The translations under genes were made by a program, and so were the position numbers. The notes under the pieces are model-generated. The model saw only the letters and a program-made list of their open reading frames with translations, was not told the origin of the DNA and searched no databases. A stretch of DNA of 64,000 nt from Daphnia carinata (Eukaryota; Arthropoda; Branchiopoda; Diplostraca; Daphniidae). Positions 37,834-48,706 of the stretch are shown piece by piece. The DNA is taken from positions 3,878,501-3,942,500 of the forward strand of contig NC_081331.1 in assembly GCF_022539665.2 (NCBI RefSeq). The letters are read 5' to 3'. The stretch's first letter is position 1, and every line of letters begins with the position of its first letter.

Positions 37834-40720
37834 ATGACACACGGCCATTACGTCCTGCTGAGTCTTCTGGTAAGTAATTAGCCTTGTTAACGATTAAATT
37901 GATCTGAATTTACATTTACCGTTATTCATGAAGGTTGGAACCAGTTTAGCTCTACCTTCTGTTGTTGATGAGTCATGTTCGGCATTCCATGTTGATTCAG
38001 CCCAATGCTTACCTTATTGGAGCTTGAAGGGAGAGGCAGCCAAGCCGCCATTACTACTAGTCTCCCTCGACGGCTTCCGGTCCGATTATCTCGAGCGGCT
38101 ATCGAGAACATCCTCCACAAAAGGACTTGTTCGTCTAGCTCGTTGTGGAGTCAAAGCGGCTTCGATGATTCCAGTCTTTCCCACCATCACCCTTCCAAAT
38201 CACTACTCCATCGTCACGGTACAACGATTCTACCTTTCCCCAGACATTTCCGGTGGAATTTTCTTTCTAATGCTATTTTGTTTATTCACGTACGATCAGG
38301 GATTGTATCCGGAGTCGCACGGTATCGTAGCCCACGAATTTTACGACCCAGAACTCGGACGAAACTTCAGTTTACCAGCGGCTGGTTTCAACTTTTCAGC
38401 TCCGAATCTACTCGATCGTACCTGGTGGCTAGGTGAACCCATCTGGTTCACTATCAGACGACAAGTAAGTCGAATAATTTTTTTTAAATTAAATTTTATC
38501 ATAACAATATGGTTTACGTGCATCTAGGGAAAAAAGAGTGCTTCTTATTTTTGGCCTGGATCTTACATTGACGATCCTATTCGAGCACCTGATTATTGGT
38601 TACCTTACAACGGAAGTATTCCTTTTGAGCAACGTATAAGTCACGTCATTGACTGGCTGCTTTTACCTCAGCCAAAGCGACCGAATTTCATCGGATTATA
38701 TCTCGAAGAACCCGATGGTTCTGGACACAACAACGGGCCTGATTCGAAAATGGTATTCCAACTGTAGATAATGTTTTTGTGTCGTAATAACGTACTATTC
38801 ATTTATATAGGTAGACGAACAGATTCTAAAAATCGATAACCAAATCGATTTTTTAATTGATAGCATGGCTGCCAAAGGTCTTTTGGGATGTGTTGATATT
38901 ATTGTTGTGTCAGACCATGGCATGGCGTCTGTCCCGAAGAATCGTAACGTCATGAAACTCGAGGAAATTATTAAAGATGTTGCTAGTTTAGCGTACTGTT
39001 ACGATTGTGCTGAAGGCTTGACTCCCACTCTCCGTCCCATCAACGATTCACAGAGTAATAACTAAAATTTGCATGTCCAGTTCAAATACCTTCATTTGCT
39101 ATCCAAGACTTTGTCCAGTGGAACGGGATCGAATTGCTGCCGATATTGAGTGCCGCAATGAACAAGTACGCGTTTACGACAAATGGGATTTTCCACGACG
39201 TCATCATTATGCCAACAGCCGAAGGATTTCCAGTTTGCTTTTCGACTTGAGTATTAGTTGGAGAGTCATTGTTGGAACTGAAGATTATTTACCTGGAGGC
39301 CACGGCTGGGATAACACATATACTGACATGCAAGCCATATTTGTGGCACAGGGACCATCCTTCCTTAGTGATGGATCGACAGTTGACCCATTTTCCAATA
39401 TTGAATTGTACAATTTAATGTGTTGGCTCACAGGTGTCAATCCGGCACCTAATGATGGGACATGGGGTGCTTTGTACCACTTGTTGGTGACCCAGCCACC
39501 AAATCCAACTGAAAATGATAACATCATTCCTCACATCCTGGACTATCCCTTGAATAATCAAGGATTGCGAACCCAATTCATTGATCACCAGAAACGCAGA
39601 AGAGTTTGCGATCTCCTGACTGGTAATAGCGATCCGATTCAGGTAACGTGTTCACTGTTTTGTAATCCTGGGAAACGAACAAATCAACAGTTGTTTGGAA
39701 TTAGAATGCTAGGTTAAACTTGACGGAATCTTCTGCAAAAGAATTGGTAGAATTGCACGCTCCATGGGGTTTACCTGGCTCTACAACAGAAGGCGTGAAA
39801 GCCTTGATCAGTCCTGACTATATCGTCGGTAAGTCAACTGTTCTAGTCGCAATATTATTATGACAGTGATTATACTTAAATACAGGTTTTAACGTGCGTG
39901 AGGGGATACCATCCTGGGTCTCGTACACGCTATCGAATATTACCGAGTTAACGAATCGTTCAGTTGTGTCATCATGGGGAGTGGATCCACGTCTGAGAGT
40001 TCAAGATGTCTCGATTTGTGATCGATTTCAAGAACATTCTCAACCGTCATCTTTGCTACTGGCTCCTCTCTTCTTTCCAAGTATGAAAAAGTATTTTTAT
40101 CGCATACCTTTAACAATCCATAATGACATCATCATGTTCGTTTAGACTTTTGCAGCTCGACAGATAATTCAGCAGATGGTTGGGTAGAAACAAATGCAAT
40201 TGAAATTTCACCAGCTTTCGAAAAATATTGGCAAGACATTGAAGAGAGGATTGTGGAACTGTCCGGTAATGCTGGACGAATACATATTTTGGCCGGCCCT
40301 GTAAGGAATTCCCCTAGTCCAGCAATTTTTCTCGTTGTTTCCTACTGTACTGAGCTGATGGCGTTGGGTTGCTCCGGAAAAGAATTGGACGTTCAATCTT
40401 TTCTGCTGCCAACTCATCTTCACTACGGCCGTGATTGTTTATCTTCAAACCTTTTTTTACGTAGCCACTTGGCAACTGTCCGTGATGTAGAACAGGCTTC
40501 CGGTCTCAACCTCTTCCAGTCCCTTACACGCGAGGCTAAGGTTCAAGTGTTGGGGCGCACTGTTCTGGCTTCTAATTTGTTAGTCGATCCACGCCCCAAG
40601 CTTTGGCCGAACGATCAACTCGCATCGAGTCACGCAGATCAATCCTCGTTACTTTGGATATTTACCTTATTGGCACTGATAGTAGTGGCTGTTGGGAATC
40701 ACGTCATTGCTGCCATTTAA
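37834..40720 (+). CDS. Ectonucleotide pyrophosphatase/phosphodiesterase (ENPP1-3-like)
   Basis: Exons: 37834-37869, 37934-38218, 38300-38464, 38528-38752, 38811-39054 (end uncertain), about 39081-39647, 39713-39828, 39886-40080 and 40146-40720, for about 800 residues. An N-terminal signal peptide (HYVLLSLLVGTSLALP) is followed directly by the phosphodiesterase domain. Metal and nucleophile residues are visible: Asp near 58 in LVSLDGFR, Thr near 96 in FPTITLPNHY, EEPDGSGHNNGP, SDHGM and GGHGWDN. The C-terminal inactive nuclease-like domain is present (NPAPNDGTWGALYHLL, HAPWGLP, TVRDVEQASGLNLFQ), which places it with ENPP1-3 rather than the short ENPP4-7. No somatomedin-B domains are seen. A final hydrophobic segment (LLWIFTLLALIVVAVG) suggests a C-terminal anchor. 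The role is hydrolysis of extracellular nucleotides. The frame does not join cleanly at 39054/39081 (see findings). Confidence 0.85.
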
Positions 40721-42175
40721 TCCTATTTGAGAATGATGTTTTTTGGAGTTTTAACTTTTTTTTGTTGAAAGCTCCAGACATACCGATATTCAGTAACACT
40801 CTTTTCACCTAATTAACAATGCATGAGGCGTTTAACTGTAGCAGTCATCATTTAGATTGTATTGATTTTATCTACAGCCATAAGTTTTTAAATATATCAA
40901 CGTATATGGCACAACAATTTCACGGGGATACATTTGCTGACGTATATGCTGGAAAATGATTACTTTGAATAACAATGGTTATGGTATTCGTTGTCAGCAA
41001 CTTCCTATGCCCCTCCTTTCCCCAAAATAATCACATGTTCTCCATCACATTCACTCCTCCGTTACGTGTGTCCTTGCCCATTATCGCCAGACGAAAATTC
41101 AGAGTTGTGGAACACAAACTTCGAAAAGAAGGGACGTTTTTCCTCGAAGCAATTTGGTTTTCTTCCCCTCACCCTGGTTTTACTATCTCACACCCCAGCG
41201 GGTCATTTTTAGTTTTTCTACTTCAGTGCAGTCAACATTTCCAACGCGTCAAGGAGTGTGCTAGAGTTATCTACTCCACTATTCAAAGGACGGCACGCGT
41301 AAGTCGAGTGTGTGATCACTTAAGTTTGTACAATCATATTGGAATTGTGGCTGACGAAAAAGGGAAAGTATAGCCTTCCCGAGGCTGGTTGAAGTACGTT
41401 GTAAGAAAAGACATGACTCTAAAGATAATTCCACTGAGCAGCTGTGTTCGCAACGTCGTCACAGCTGGCCAGATCCAAGTGATCGTTAGTGTTCAGCTGG
41501 AACAGATTAAGAGGGTGAGTTCGTCTCGAAGGCATATGCAGTGCAGAAACTGAATAGATCTGTTTAATGGAGAATTTATTTTCTATTTAGTGAAGCAAAA
41601 TTTTTCAAAATAGAGATATTTGTGCAATGGCAAGTGCAGCAGAAGAATCGAAGCCGAAGGGAATGGCTTTACCGACAGTTAGGTTTGAAAATGATTGCAA
41701 AAATTCAGTTCTGTCTTTTAAAAGGTACAAGTTTTATTTTGATATCCAATAAGCTGTCTTGTATAGATTCACAAATGTAGCTCTTGATTCGTCCATGTTA
41801 ATAAACTGGTAAATCTGTACAGCCATTGCTAGTAGTTAGATTGTGATTTATGACATTTGACACAACAAATCAGTACCGCTTTAAGATGGATGACCATTTA
41901 AAAAAAATAATATTTCACTAAAATGTCATGCAAACTTCTAATACAATTGTTAAAGAGTATTAAACAAAACCAAAAATTGTTCCGCGCAAATTTTTTTCCA
42001 GTTACCTCTTCCGTTCAAATTTCCATGAAACATGGATTTCATTATTCTTTAAAAATATTACTGCTGTAATGACACAATTTAAAACCATTGAACAAAGTTC
42101 CATTAATTCATTAAATTGCGAATCAATAAGCTGTTTTATGGAATTGTGACTGGAAATGATTTAAAAGTTGATTAA
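40721..42175. other. Intergenic DNA with possible 5' exons of the repeat-protein gene
   Basis: No firm gene. At 41590 an acceptor-like TTTCTATTTAG precedes a small open frame, ATG 41627 to a possible donor at 41682 (MASAAEESKPKGMALPTVR). A donor GTGAGT follows AGAG at 41515. These may be untranslated or coding leader exons of the gene at 42176, but no acceptor joining them in frame was found. The rest shows nothing. Confidence 0.3.
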
Positions 42176-43333
42176 ATGTCTATGGGTCCCCAGAGCTACA
42201 TAAGAAAAAGTTCCAAATCCAACGGACAACCGTTTTTTGCAAAAGCGATCAAAGCCTTTACTGTCTTTTCAAAAATGTTTTCGTACGTGAAATTATCAGC
42301 TAAAGTGATCGGTGTAGTGGCCGTTGGAGCCAGTGTCGTTGCAATTGGATGGCTAGGATGGAAAGCCTATTCGAAAGTGAATAGAAAAATCCTGCAAGTC
42401 GATGGAAATAATCCAGCGGTAGGGGATGAGGTTAACATCGTACCTCTAGAAGTTGAAGAACGCGTTCCAGAAGCTGCAGTTGGCGATTTAGTTCTGGAGC
42501 CAAACTGCCCACCGCGCCGGAAGAGGAATGCCTCCTACCAGCGAAGATTGGCCAGGAGAGCGAAAGAAAGGGAAGAAAGAGCCGCACGAGAACAACAAGC
42601 GACTCCTGTTGTGCAAGATCCTTGTGCAGCGGATGCCATCGTTCAACTTGTGGTCGTCGTCGTTGAAGAAGAAGCTTCACCATCTGCGGACCAAATAGAC
42701 GATTCCGTCAACGAAAACGCGTTGCCTAAGCCAGTTGCTGATCCTGCCTGTGCAGAACATCCTGTTATTGTCACCCGGCACGAGCTTGTCGAGGATGTTC
42801 TTGTTACTCAAGGCGAGCAATTGGTTGATGGAATTGCTGATGCGGTCGCAGACGCTCCTGTTCGAGAAGGTAGGAAGAGGAGACCAAACAAGGCATTGTG
42901 GAATGCCTCTTACCAGCGAAGATTGGCCAAGAGGGCAAATGAGAGAGCTGAGAGGGCCGCACGAGAACAACAAGCGACTCCAGCAGAAGCATCCGTTTTA
43001 CCCGTCGTTGAAGCAAATGCTTCGGTCGTAGCAGATCACGTTCCTGATGTCATCGTGGAGGCTGAGGTACCTGAACCAGCATGTGATCCTGCCGCCGAAA
43101 AACAAGATCCCATTCCCATCCGACACGAGTGTGTCGTTGATGTTGTTCCTGTTCAGGATGAGAGGTTAGTTGATGGAATTGCTGCTGAAGTCCCAGTTGC
43201 TCCGGTTCGTGTTGGCCGGTATAGAAAGCCAAACAAAGCACTGTGGAATGCCTCCTACCAGCGGAGATTGGCCAGAAGGGCGAAGGAGCGAGAGGAGAGA
43301 GCTGCATTGGAGCAAGCGGTTGTTGTGGAGTAA
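42176..43333 (+). CDS. Unrecognised membrane-anchored protein with three NASYQRRLARRAKEREERAA repeats
   Basis: A single uninterrupted frame of 385 codons with no introns, unlike its neighbours. I do not recognise the family. The N-terminal 43 residues are basic. One predicted membrane segment spans about 44-62 (VIGVVAVGASVVAIGWLGW), so a short N-terminal tail and a long C-terminal domain are likely. The same basic, strongly helical motif occurs three times, at residues 118-140, 243-265 and 358-380 (spacing 125 and 115). The second and third copies are preceded by the related block RxPNKALW. The linkers are acidic and Val/Pro/Ala-rich and also related to each other (LVDGIADAVADAPVR, LVDGIAAEVPVAPVR), so the unit is about 115-125 residues. 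Alternating acidic linkers and Arg-rich helices suggest a scaffold or nucleic-acid- or lipid-binding rod, but that is only a guess. The ATG at 42182 could also serve as start. The 3' region carries Pumilio-type motifs. Confidence 0.7.
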   Translation: MSMGPQSYIRKSSKSNGQPFFAKAIKAFTVFSKMFSYVKLSAKVIGVVAVGASVVAIGWLGWKAYSKVNRKILQVDGNNPAVGDEVNIVPLEVEERVPEAAVGDLVLEPNCPPRRKRNASYQRRLARRAKEREERAAREQQATPVVQDPCAADAIVQLVVVVVEEEASPSADQIDDSVNENALPKPVADPACAEHPVIVTRHELVEDVLVTQGEQLVDGIADAVADAPVREGRKRRPNKALWNASYQRRLAKRANERAERAAREQQATPAEASVLPVVEANASVVADHVPDVIVEAEVPEPACDPAAEKQDPIPIRHECVVDVVPVQDERLVDGIAAEVPVAPVRVGRYRKPNKALWNASYQRRLARRAKEREERAALEQAVVVE

Positions 43334-43426
43334 ACGGCTCGTTGAGCATTTTTTCTTTTCGTTTTTACCCGACACAATCACACCAGAGCTTGTAAATCAA
43401 AATCCTCGTATCTTTCGGTTAAGTCT

Positions 43427-43690
43427 TGTAAATATTCACTTGTCATGTAAATAATTCCTTGTGCCTTCATTTCAGTTGATTTGGTGAATATTTCCTCGTC
43501 AAAATTCCTTGTGCCTCCATTTCAGTTCGATTTCGTAAATATTTACTCTCAAAATTCTTTGTGCCTACATTTCATTGCAATTTTGTAAATATTTACTTGT
43601 CAACATTTCTTGCACCCCCATTTCAGTTCAATTTTGTATTTATTTACCTGTCAAAATTTTATGTACATTTAAGTTTGGTTTTGTAAATAC
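43427..43690 (+). repeat. Tandem about-50-bp repeat with TGTAAATA motifs after the repeat-protein gene
   Basis: Four to five imperfect units with starts near 43454, 43504, 43554, 43604 and 43656 (period 50-52). Each has the form attccttgtgcc, catttcagt, then ttgtaaatatttac. Four exact TGTAAATA octamers lie at 43427-43434, 43446-43453, 43584-43591 and 43682-43689. UGUAnAUA is the known recognition sequence of PUF/Pumilio proteins. The block starts 94 bp past the stop of the gene ending at 43333 and is probably its 3' untranslated region. Confidence 0.75.
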
Positions 43691-45580
43691 CTGTGATGAC
43701 GCTATCTCCCAGTTGTAATCTGAAGGAACTGGTTGACGAACCCGTAATGGAGTTGTTGATTGTCGTGTGTGGGGATTACCAAAAATGTACGCTTATGTTT
43801 CAATTGTCTTTTTCGTGGCACAAGTTTGCATTGCAAGTGACGGGATGGTGAGCAATATTGCCATCTCCCACATGCATGCATTCGCCGGAAAAAGACCACT
43901 ACGAGAGTTGCTTCTCTCGTAGCGATGGCAAAGTGCACAGGTAGTCTTCACCTCCACGGCAGTCTTCAGCTACCTTTACGGAGGATTTATCCTTAAATGA
44001 GTCAACTGGATCCCGACGGTTGCCACTGTGGAGAAAGCAGAGCAAGGTATGAGTTTCGTCTGCTGTACATAAAAAAATTCAGTTCTTTTCTTGTAAATAC
44101 CACAAAATTCTTAAAACATACTGGCGTTGTGTTTGAGTTTTATTTCCTTTTCATCACAAGAAGCAATAAATTCAACAGATTTCACATTCATTGTAATTGT
44201 GATTATTAACAACGTGATACTTATTCGATCACAGCAATGAGTATACAACCACAAGCACTTGTATTCGAGAAATCCATGATGGCCGCTTCGATTTCTTTTC
44301 CTCCAATCACCTTTCATTCTTGACCCAACCTCCCCATTTAAGGGTTAGCCTACCCTTTGAGCTAACTGTCACTACGACATTAATGGCGCTCTGAAGCAGT
44401 TCAGACTTCAGATTTTCTGTGCCTCCAATAAACGTGTATGTGGCATTATCGAGTGTTGTGTGTTTAATTTATTGTGGGGCTTTCTTGACAACATCATAGT
44501 GTTCATCTCTGTCAGAGCTGGCTAGCATCAAGTGGTGATTCTAACTCAGCAGGAACAGTCGGCGAGGTAGGGTTTACGTTTGAAGCAAGGTCAGCACCAA
44601 AACTACTGCCAGGACACAGGTAAGTGTGGGAGATGGTCAATCATTTTACATGAAATCTGGTTTAAGAATGTAGTAACTGTGGGACAGGAAGCTATTTGTA
44701 ATATGTTTCAGATGGCATGACGTAATGGGTTTTTCTTTTCACGAATTTCCCCCCATTACCATAGATTCTAATACGTAGATACACAATACTTGGAGGATAG
44801 GCTACCATTTGCTGCTTAGAGAGGCTAAGATAGAAAAACACCCATTTGTCCGCAGGTTATTGGAATGCCAGTGAGACACGAGATTCGTTGGTGGATAGAG
44901 TTGTTGTGTTTTCCTCTTGAGACTGTACATGTTTTTCTCTTGATCTAACGTTTTGTACAGGAGACTTTTAATCCCAGAATACTGTAAGTATCGTGTTAGC
45001 ATTACGTACTTTAGACGTAAGCATTTATATCGACCAAATAATCCAGGGACTCTTGATTTATGAAGACATGAGTAAAATTTTACATGGCACACGTTTATCT
45101 AAGGTCTTGTTTTGTGAAATTTAACCCCCATTAATGACACCTGAGAAACGGATTGTTATATAATGTCCAGTCTTGTTTGTGTTAAGTCACGTTTTTCTAC
45201 TATGTTAACTTTATCAATTCAAACAAGCTTTAGAATTGTATCTAATTGTTTTATTAGTTTTTTTTCTTTTTTTGAGCTTTCCAGTCTGGTTACAATGCTC
45301 ATGTGTGAAAAGGAAATGGATTGAATTCTATCGTCTTTACGCTGTGATTACACACACTACGTTAATGTGATTACATGAAAAAGCTACTATATGGGTAAGA
45401 AACCAGCATTTTTCTTAAAGAAACAGTATGCTGTGTTCAGTTTTGGTTTTCGTTTCGTAATGGACGAGTTTTAGCAGCAACCTAAGAGTACATAATTTAA
45501 AATTTCATTCGTTTGCTTTATCAGAGGCACATCAAGTCAAAAGCAAAAAATTCCACTGGAGCTTACAGAAGATCATCCGC
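43691..45580. other. Intergenic DNA before the opsin array
   Basis: No coding exon, RNA gene or clear repeat was identified. The short open frames on both strands (for example 44802-45092 minus) have no recognisable domain. Confidence 0.4.
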
Positions 45581-47097
45581 TTACGTTGCCGAGGCACTGG
45601 ATGCAGATGTAACAGCCGATCCGGTTGACTGAGTATCGGTTCCAGTTGGCGCTTTCTCGTTGATACAAAACCATGGTAGTTCTTTTTGCAAAGCCTTTTA
45701 ACAAATTAAAAAAGAATTACATTTCAAATAAAAGGGATTATACAATTATTTCTTACCAGTCGATATTTTGGATGCGAAATAGCGTAGACAATAGGGTTGG
45801 CGATCGAGGCACATTTGCAAATCAAGGCTGGCAAAATGGTGACCAACGGTGTGATTTTTGCCTGATTTCCGACAGCTCCTTGCAAAACAATTGCTGCATA
45901 CGGTGTCCACATTCCAACCCAAAGTGCGATGTTTGCTAGAGCGACTTTGGCGACACGGATCTCAGCACTCTGAGCATTCTGGTCGACGTTGGAACGAAGC
46001 GATGTTACGTTCATTTTCTTTGCCTGCTCACGCAACGCCTTTTCATGATGAAAAATAGCTTGAACAATGTGATAGTAGCAGTAACTGATGATAAGGAGTG
46101 GCGTGCAATAGTTGGAGACGAAGACACAACAAGTGTAGGATACAATCTGTTTAGCAAACGCTGTTTTAAAAAATTGTTTATCACTTTTGCGTAAAAAATT
46201 ACCCTAGTCTCGCGTGTCAGGTAATCAAACCCACATGAATCCAAGATGCCTTCAGGTATGTAAGCACCCCATCCAAGGAAAGGGAAAATACTCCACAAAA
46301 TTGCGTAACACCAGCAAAAAGTGATAAGGCCTGCAGCTTTTTCTGTACATAAAATCCAGTGCATCCGTTATTTGCACACAGTTAAACAGTAAATATCTCT
46401 ATAGTGTATGTAGTGGGAAAGCAAATCATACTGTAAGTCATGCGCGGCCCATTCATTCCGTTGACGATGACGTTGTAACGATCGTAACTAATTGCAGCCA
46501 TGGTTGTAATACTGCCCAATCCAAAAACAGATGCTGTGCAAGAGTACAACTCGCAAAGGAAAGGACCGAATAACCAGACACCTCCGTTAAAGCTGTTGTA
46601 GACAAACATTGGGAATTGTGTGATCATCATGCACATATCGGAGAATGCCAAGTTGACGACAAACATATTGGCCGGAGTTTTCAAATCTTTGGTCTTAGAA
46701 AAAAGATGGAGGACAAGTCCGTTGCCTAAACAAAGCGACAAGAAACAAAACATGCAAGTTTCAGTTTTGGATTTTGAAACGAGTGGCAGTCCTAAGTTAC
46801 CAAAAATGGAGATGGTGCCCAAAATAATGTAGGCAAGTCCCTATAAATATTTTATATTAACCAAAATATTAACATTCTATCTCTAAAAATTTCACAAGGT
46901 AAAACTTGAAGGAATTGAATTACCAGGATGTAGTGCCACATCGGATTGACTGGTGGAAATTTGTTCCAGTGAGGATGAATTGTTGACTTCATATCTTCTG
47001 GGACCAGATCGACAATAGAAACTCCTGGAGGGTAGCCCCACGTAATTTGCTCCCCTGCACGGTAGGCAAATGCTTGAATATCTGTATGATTGGACAT
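45581..47097 (-). CDS. Opsin 1 of the array (long-wavelength-type rhabdomeric opsin)
   Basis: Six minus-strand exons: 47097-46924, 46840-46801, 46725-46432, 46342-46203, 46146-45757 and 45694-45581, giving 383 residues. Seven-helix opsin landmarks are present: NPMWHYILG before helix 1, NMFVVNLAFSDMCMM (helix 2), the DRY-type motif SYDRYNVIVNG, the glutamate-containing second extracellular loop IPEGILDSCGFDY, helix 6 WTPYA, the retinal-binding Lys near 327 in LICKCASIANPIVY (with NPxxY), and HPKYRL. The N-terminal HPHWNKFPPVNP and the AEIRVAK third loop are typical of arthropod long-wavelength opsins coupled to Gq. The Ser/Thr-rich tail (TQSTGSAVTSASSASAT) offers kinase sites. It is the most divergent member of the three; its Lys context is CKC rather than AKS. 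The exon lengths 40, 294, 140 and 390 are shared with both neighbours. Confidence 0.93.
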
Positions 47098-48191
47098 GTT
47101 TCAAAGCAAAGTTTTTCGCTAAATGCTTCCTTCTGCCTCTTGACTCAATAGGAAACGGAAGGAAGCAGCTTCGCTCAGGTGAATCTCGTTCAACTACTGG
47201 ATCTAGACTAGGATGGATCACCGTTAACGGTTCGTTTATATTTCGATTGAGATTATCCTTTACGTATCGTTGCTAGTTGATATCACGTCCCGCCTTTCAA
47301 GGGTTTCGTTGGATATATCGTTGCAAAGATTTGACGTAGCCATTTACGTAAATTACATAAACAGACTTATACCATTCTAAATCGTAAATGGATCATAGTG
47401 CAACAGAGATACCGTATAGGTTGATCAGTAATTGAGGAATCCTTCCGTTTGGCTCCGTAGTACGCGCATGCCGATTATCTCAGTACCTTGATCAAATCCA
47501 TTTAACCACGCCCGTCACTGTTAAACGGGACATCGTTATCCCGTTGGCTATTCGTTTAATCTTCGTACGATGATGCCTAATAAGATTGCTTTCAGGCAGA
47601 AAGAAAACATTTATACGGTACTTACGATGTTTTTATATGACTATGACGTATGCAAACGGGCAAATTACGTTAGGGTAAAGGGGAGGGGAGCTAAGACAGT
47701 CCGTCAATGGCTTTTATTGGTTTTCAAAACTTCATCCTACTGTAAGTTTATTTCGAAATTGTGCCCGTCACGGTGCAGAGGTTGCTTACCATTACTAGCA
47801 CTTTTGATTGCTCTTTCCACAAAAGTTAATGCAGAAGGTACTATGGAACTATATTAATTGCCCGTTTATCTTAATTCTATTGTCTATAGCGCGTTTAACG
47901 TAGAAGTTGATAATAGTATAACATTATTTGCTCAACGTGCTTGATTTCATTCTTATTGCTTTTAACATTGTGTGCTTGACATGAAATGTCTCCTTTTTAC
48001 CTTTTGTCGGTATTTAATGGCTTGTCTCGTTTAAATAAGTCAATGAAACGTCGGCTTAACATGACTAACGCTGTTTGCTTCCAGTAAACGTATCTTTTTT
48101 TTTCCTTTATGTAGATAATGGTCTTACAGTGACCTAGTGTTTTTCCGGTCGCTACCCAAAAAAGAGGAAAGGTACATTTCTCAAAAGATAT
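47098..48191. other. Upstream region of opsin 1
   Basis: Should hold the opsin 1 promoter. An open frame at 47570-47857 ends with a hydrophobic segment but resembles nothing known and has no splice support. No other feature was seen. Confidence 0.4.
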
Positions 48192-48264
48192 TGCCGAAAC
48201 CCGGGATCGAACCAGGGACCTTTAGATCTTCAGTCTAACGCTCTCCCAACTGAGCTATTTCGGC
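48192..48264 (-). tRNA. tRNA-Phe (anticodon GAA)
   Basis: On the minus strand the sequence starts GCCGAAATAGCTCAGTTGGG and folds as a canonical cloverleaf: acceptor GCCGAAA/TTTCGGC, D arm GCTC/GAGC, anticodon arm AGACTGAAGATCT with GAA, and T arm CCTGG-TTCGATC-CCGGG. The discriminator is A and there is no intron. Confidence 0.97.
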
Positions 48265-48706
48265 GTTATGAGAGGTAAATTTCCTTAATTGAAATCGGGC
48301 TGTTTGTTTTCGTTATTTCCGTAAATTACGTCATAGCTTTTCTTTGGTGGTCCGCGTTTTCGCTTGCGGGTGAATGAAAGCGCGAAAGTAGTTTTTGCGA
48401 AGATAAGAACTCTTAAAGGCATATCGAACTACACTCGCTGTAGCTTGAAACTTACTAGAAGTTTAAATTTTTGCTTTTATGTGACTAGCTCAATCATTTC
48501 CCAAATGTGGCTATAACAATCCTCGTAAGACCATTCGCTTTTGAAAGAGGAAAATACGCTAGAGGAACATGTACTTTACAGGTATTGTTATATTTTTCAC
48601 CAGGTAAAGCTTGCAAACAAAGGTTAATTTGATTACAGTAGAATGGGCTATATAGTCTTTCAGGGTAACTAAACAGGAAAGAGTGTGTTAACAATCCACT
48701 CCGAAT
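48265..48706. other. Short intergenic stretch
   Basis: Between tRNA-Phe and the 3' end of the second opsin copy; no feature was seen. Confidence 0.4.

Noticed and set aside
38993-39080. Alternative 88-bp intron to repair the ENPP frame (donor at 38993)
   Set aside because: It would restore phase, but it removes CYDCAEGLTPTLRP, which aligns with the conserved GPAPRIR-type block of ENPP proteins, and the donor context is poor.
42432-43381. Several antisense and alternative-frame open readings over the triple-repeat gene
   Set aside because: The codon bias of the repeated plus-strand frame leaves other frames open. They repeat with the same period and show no domain.
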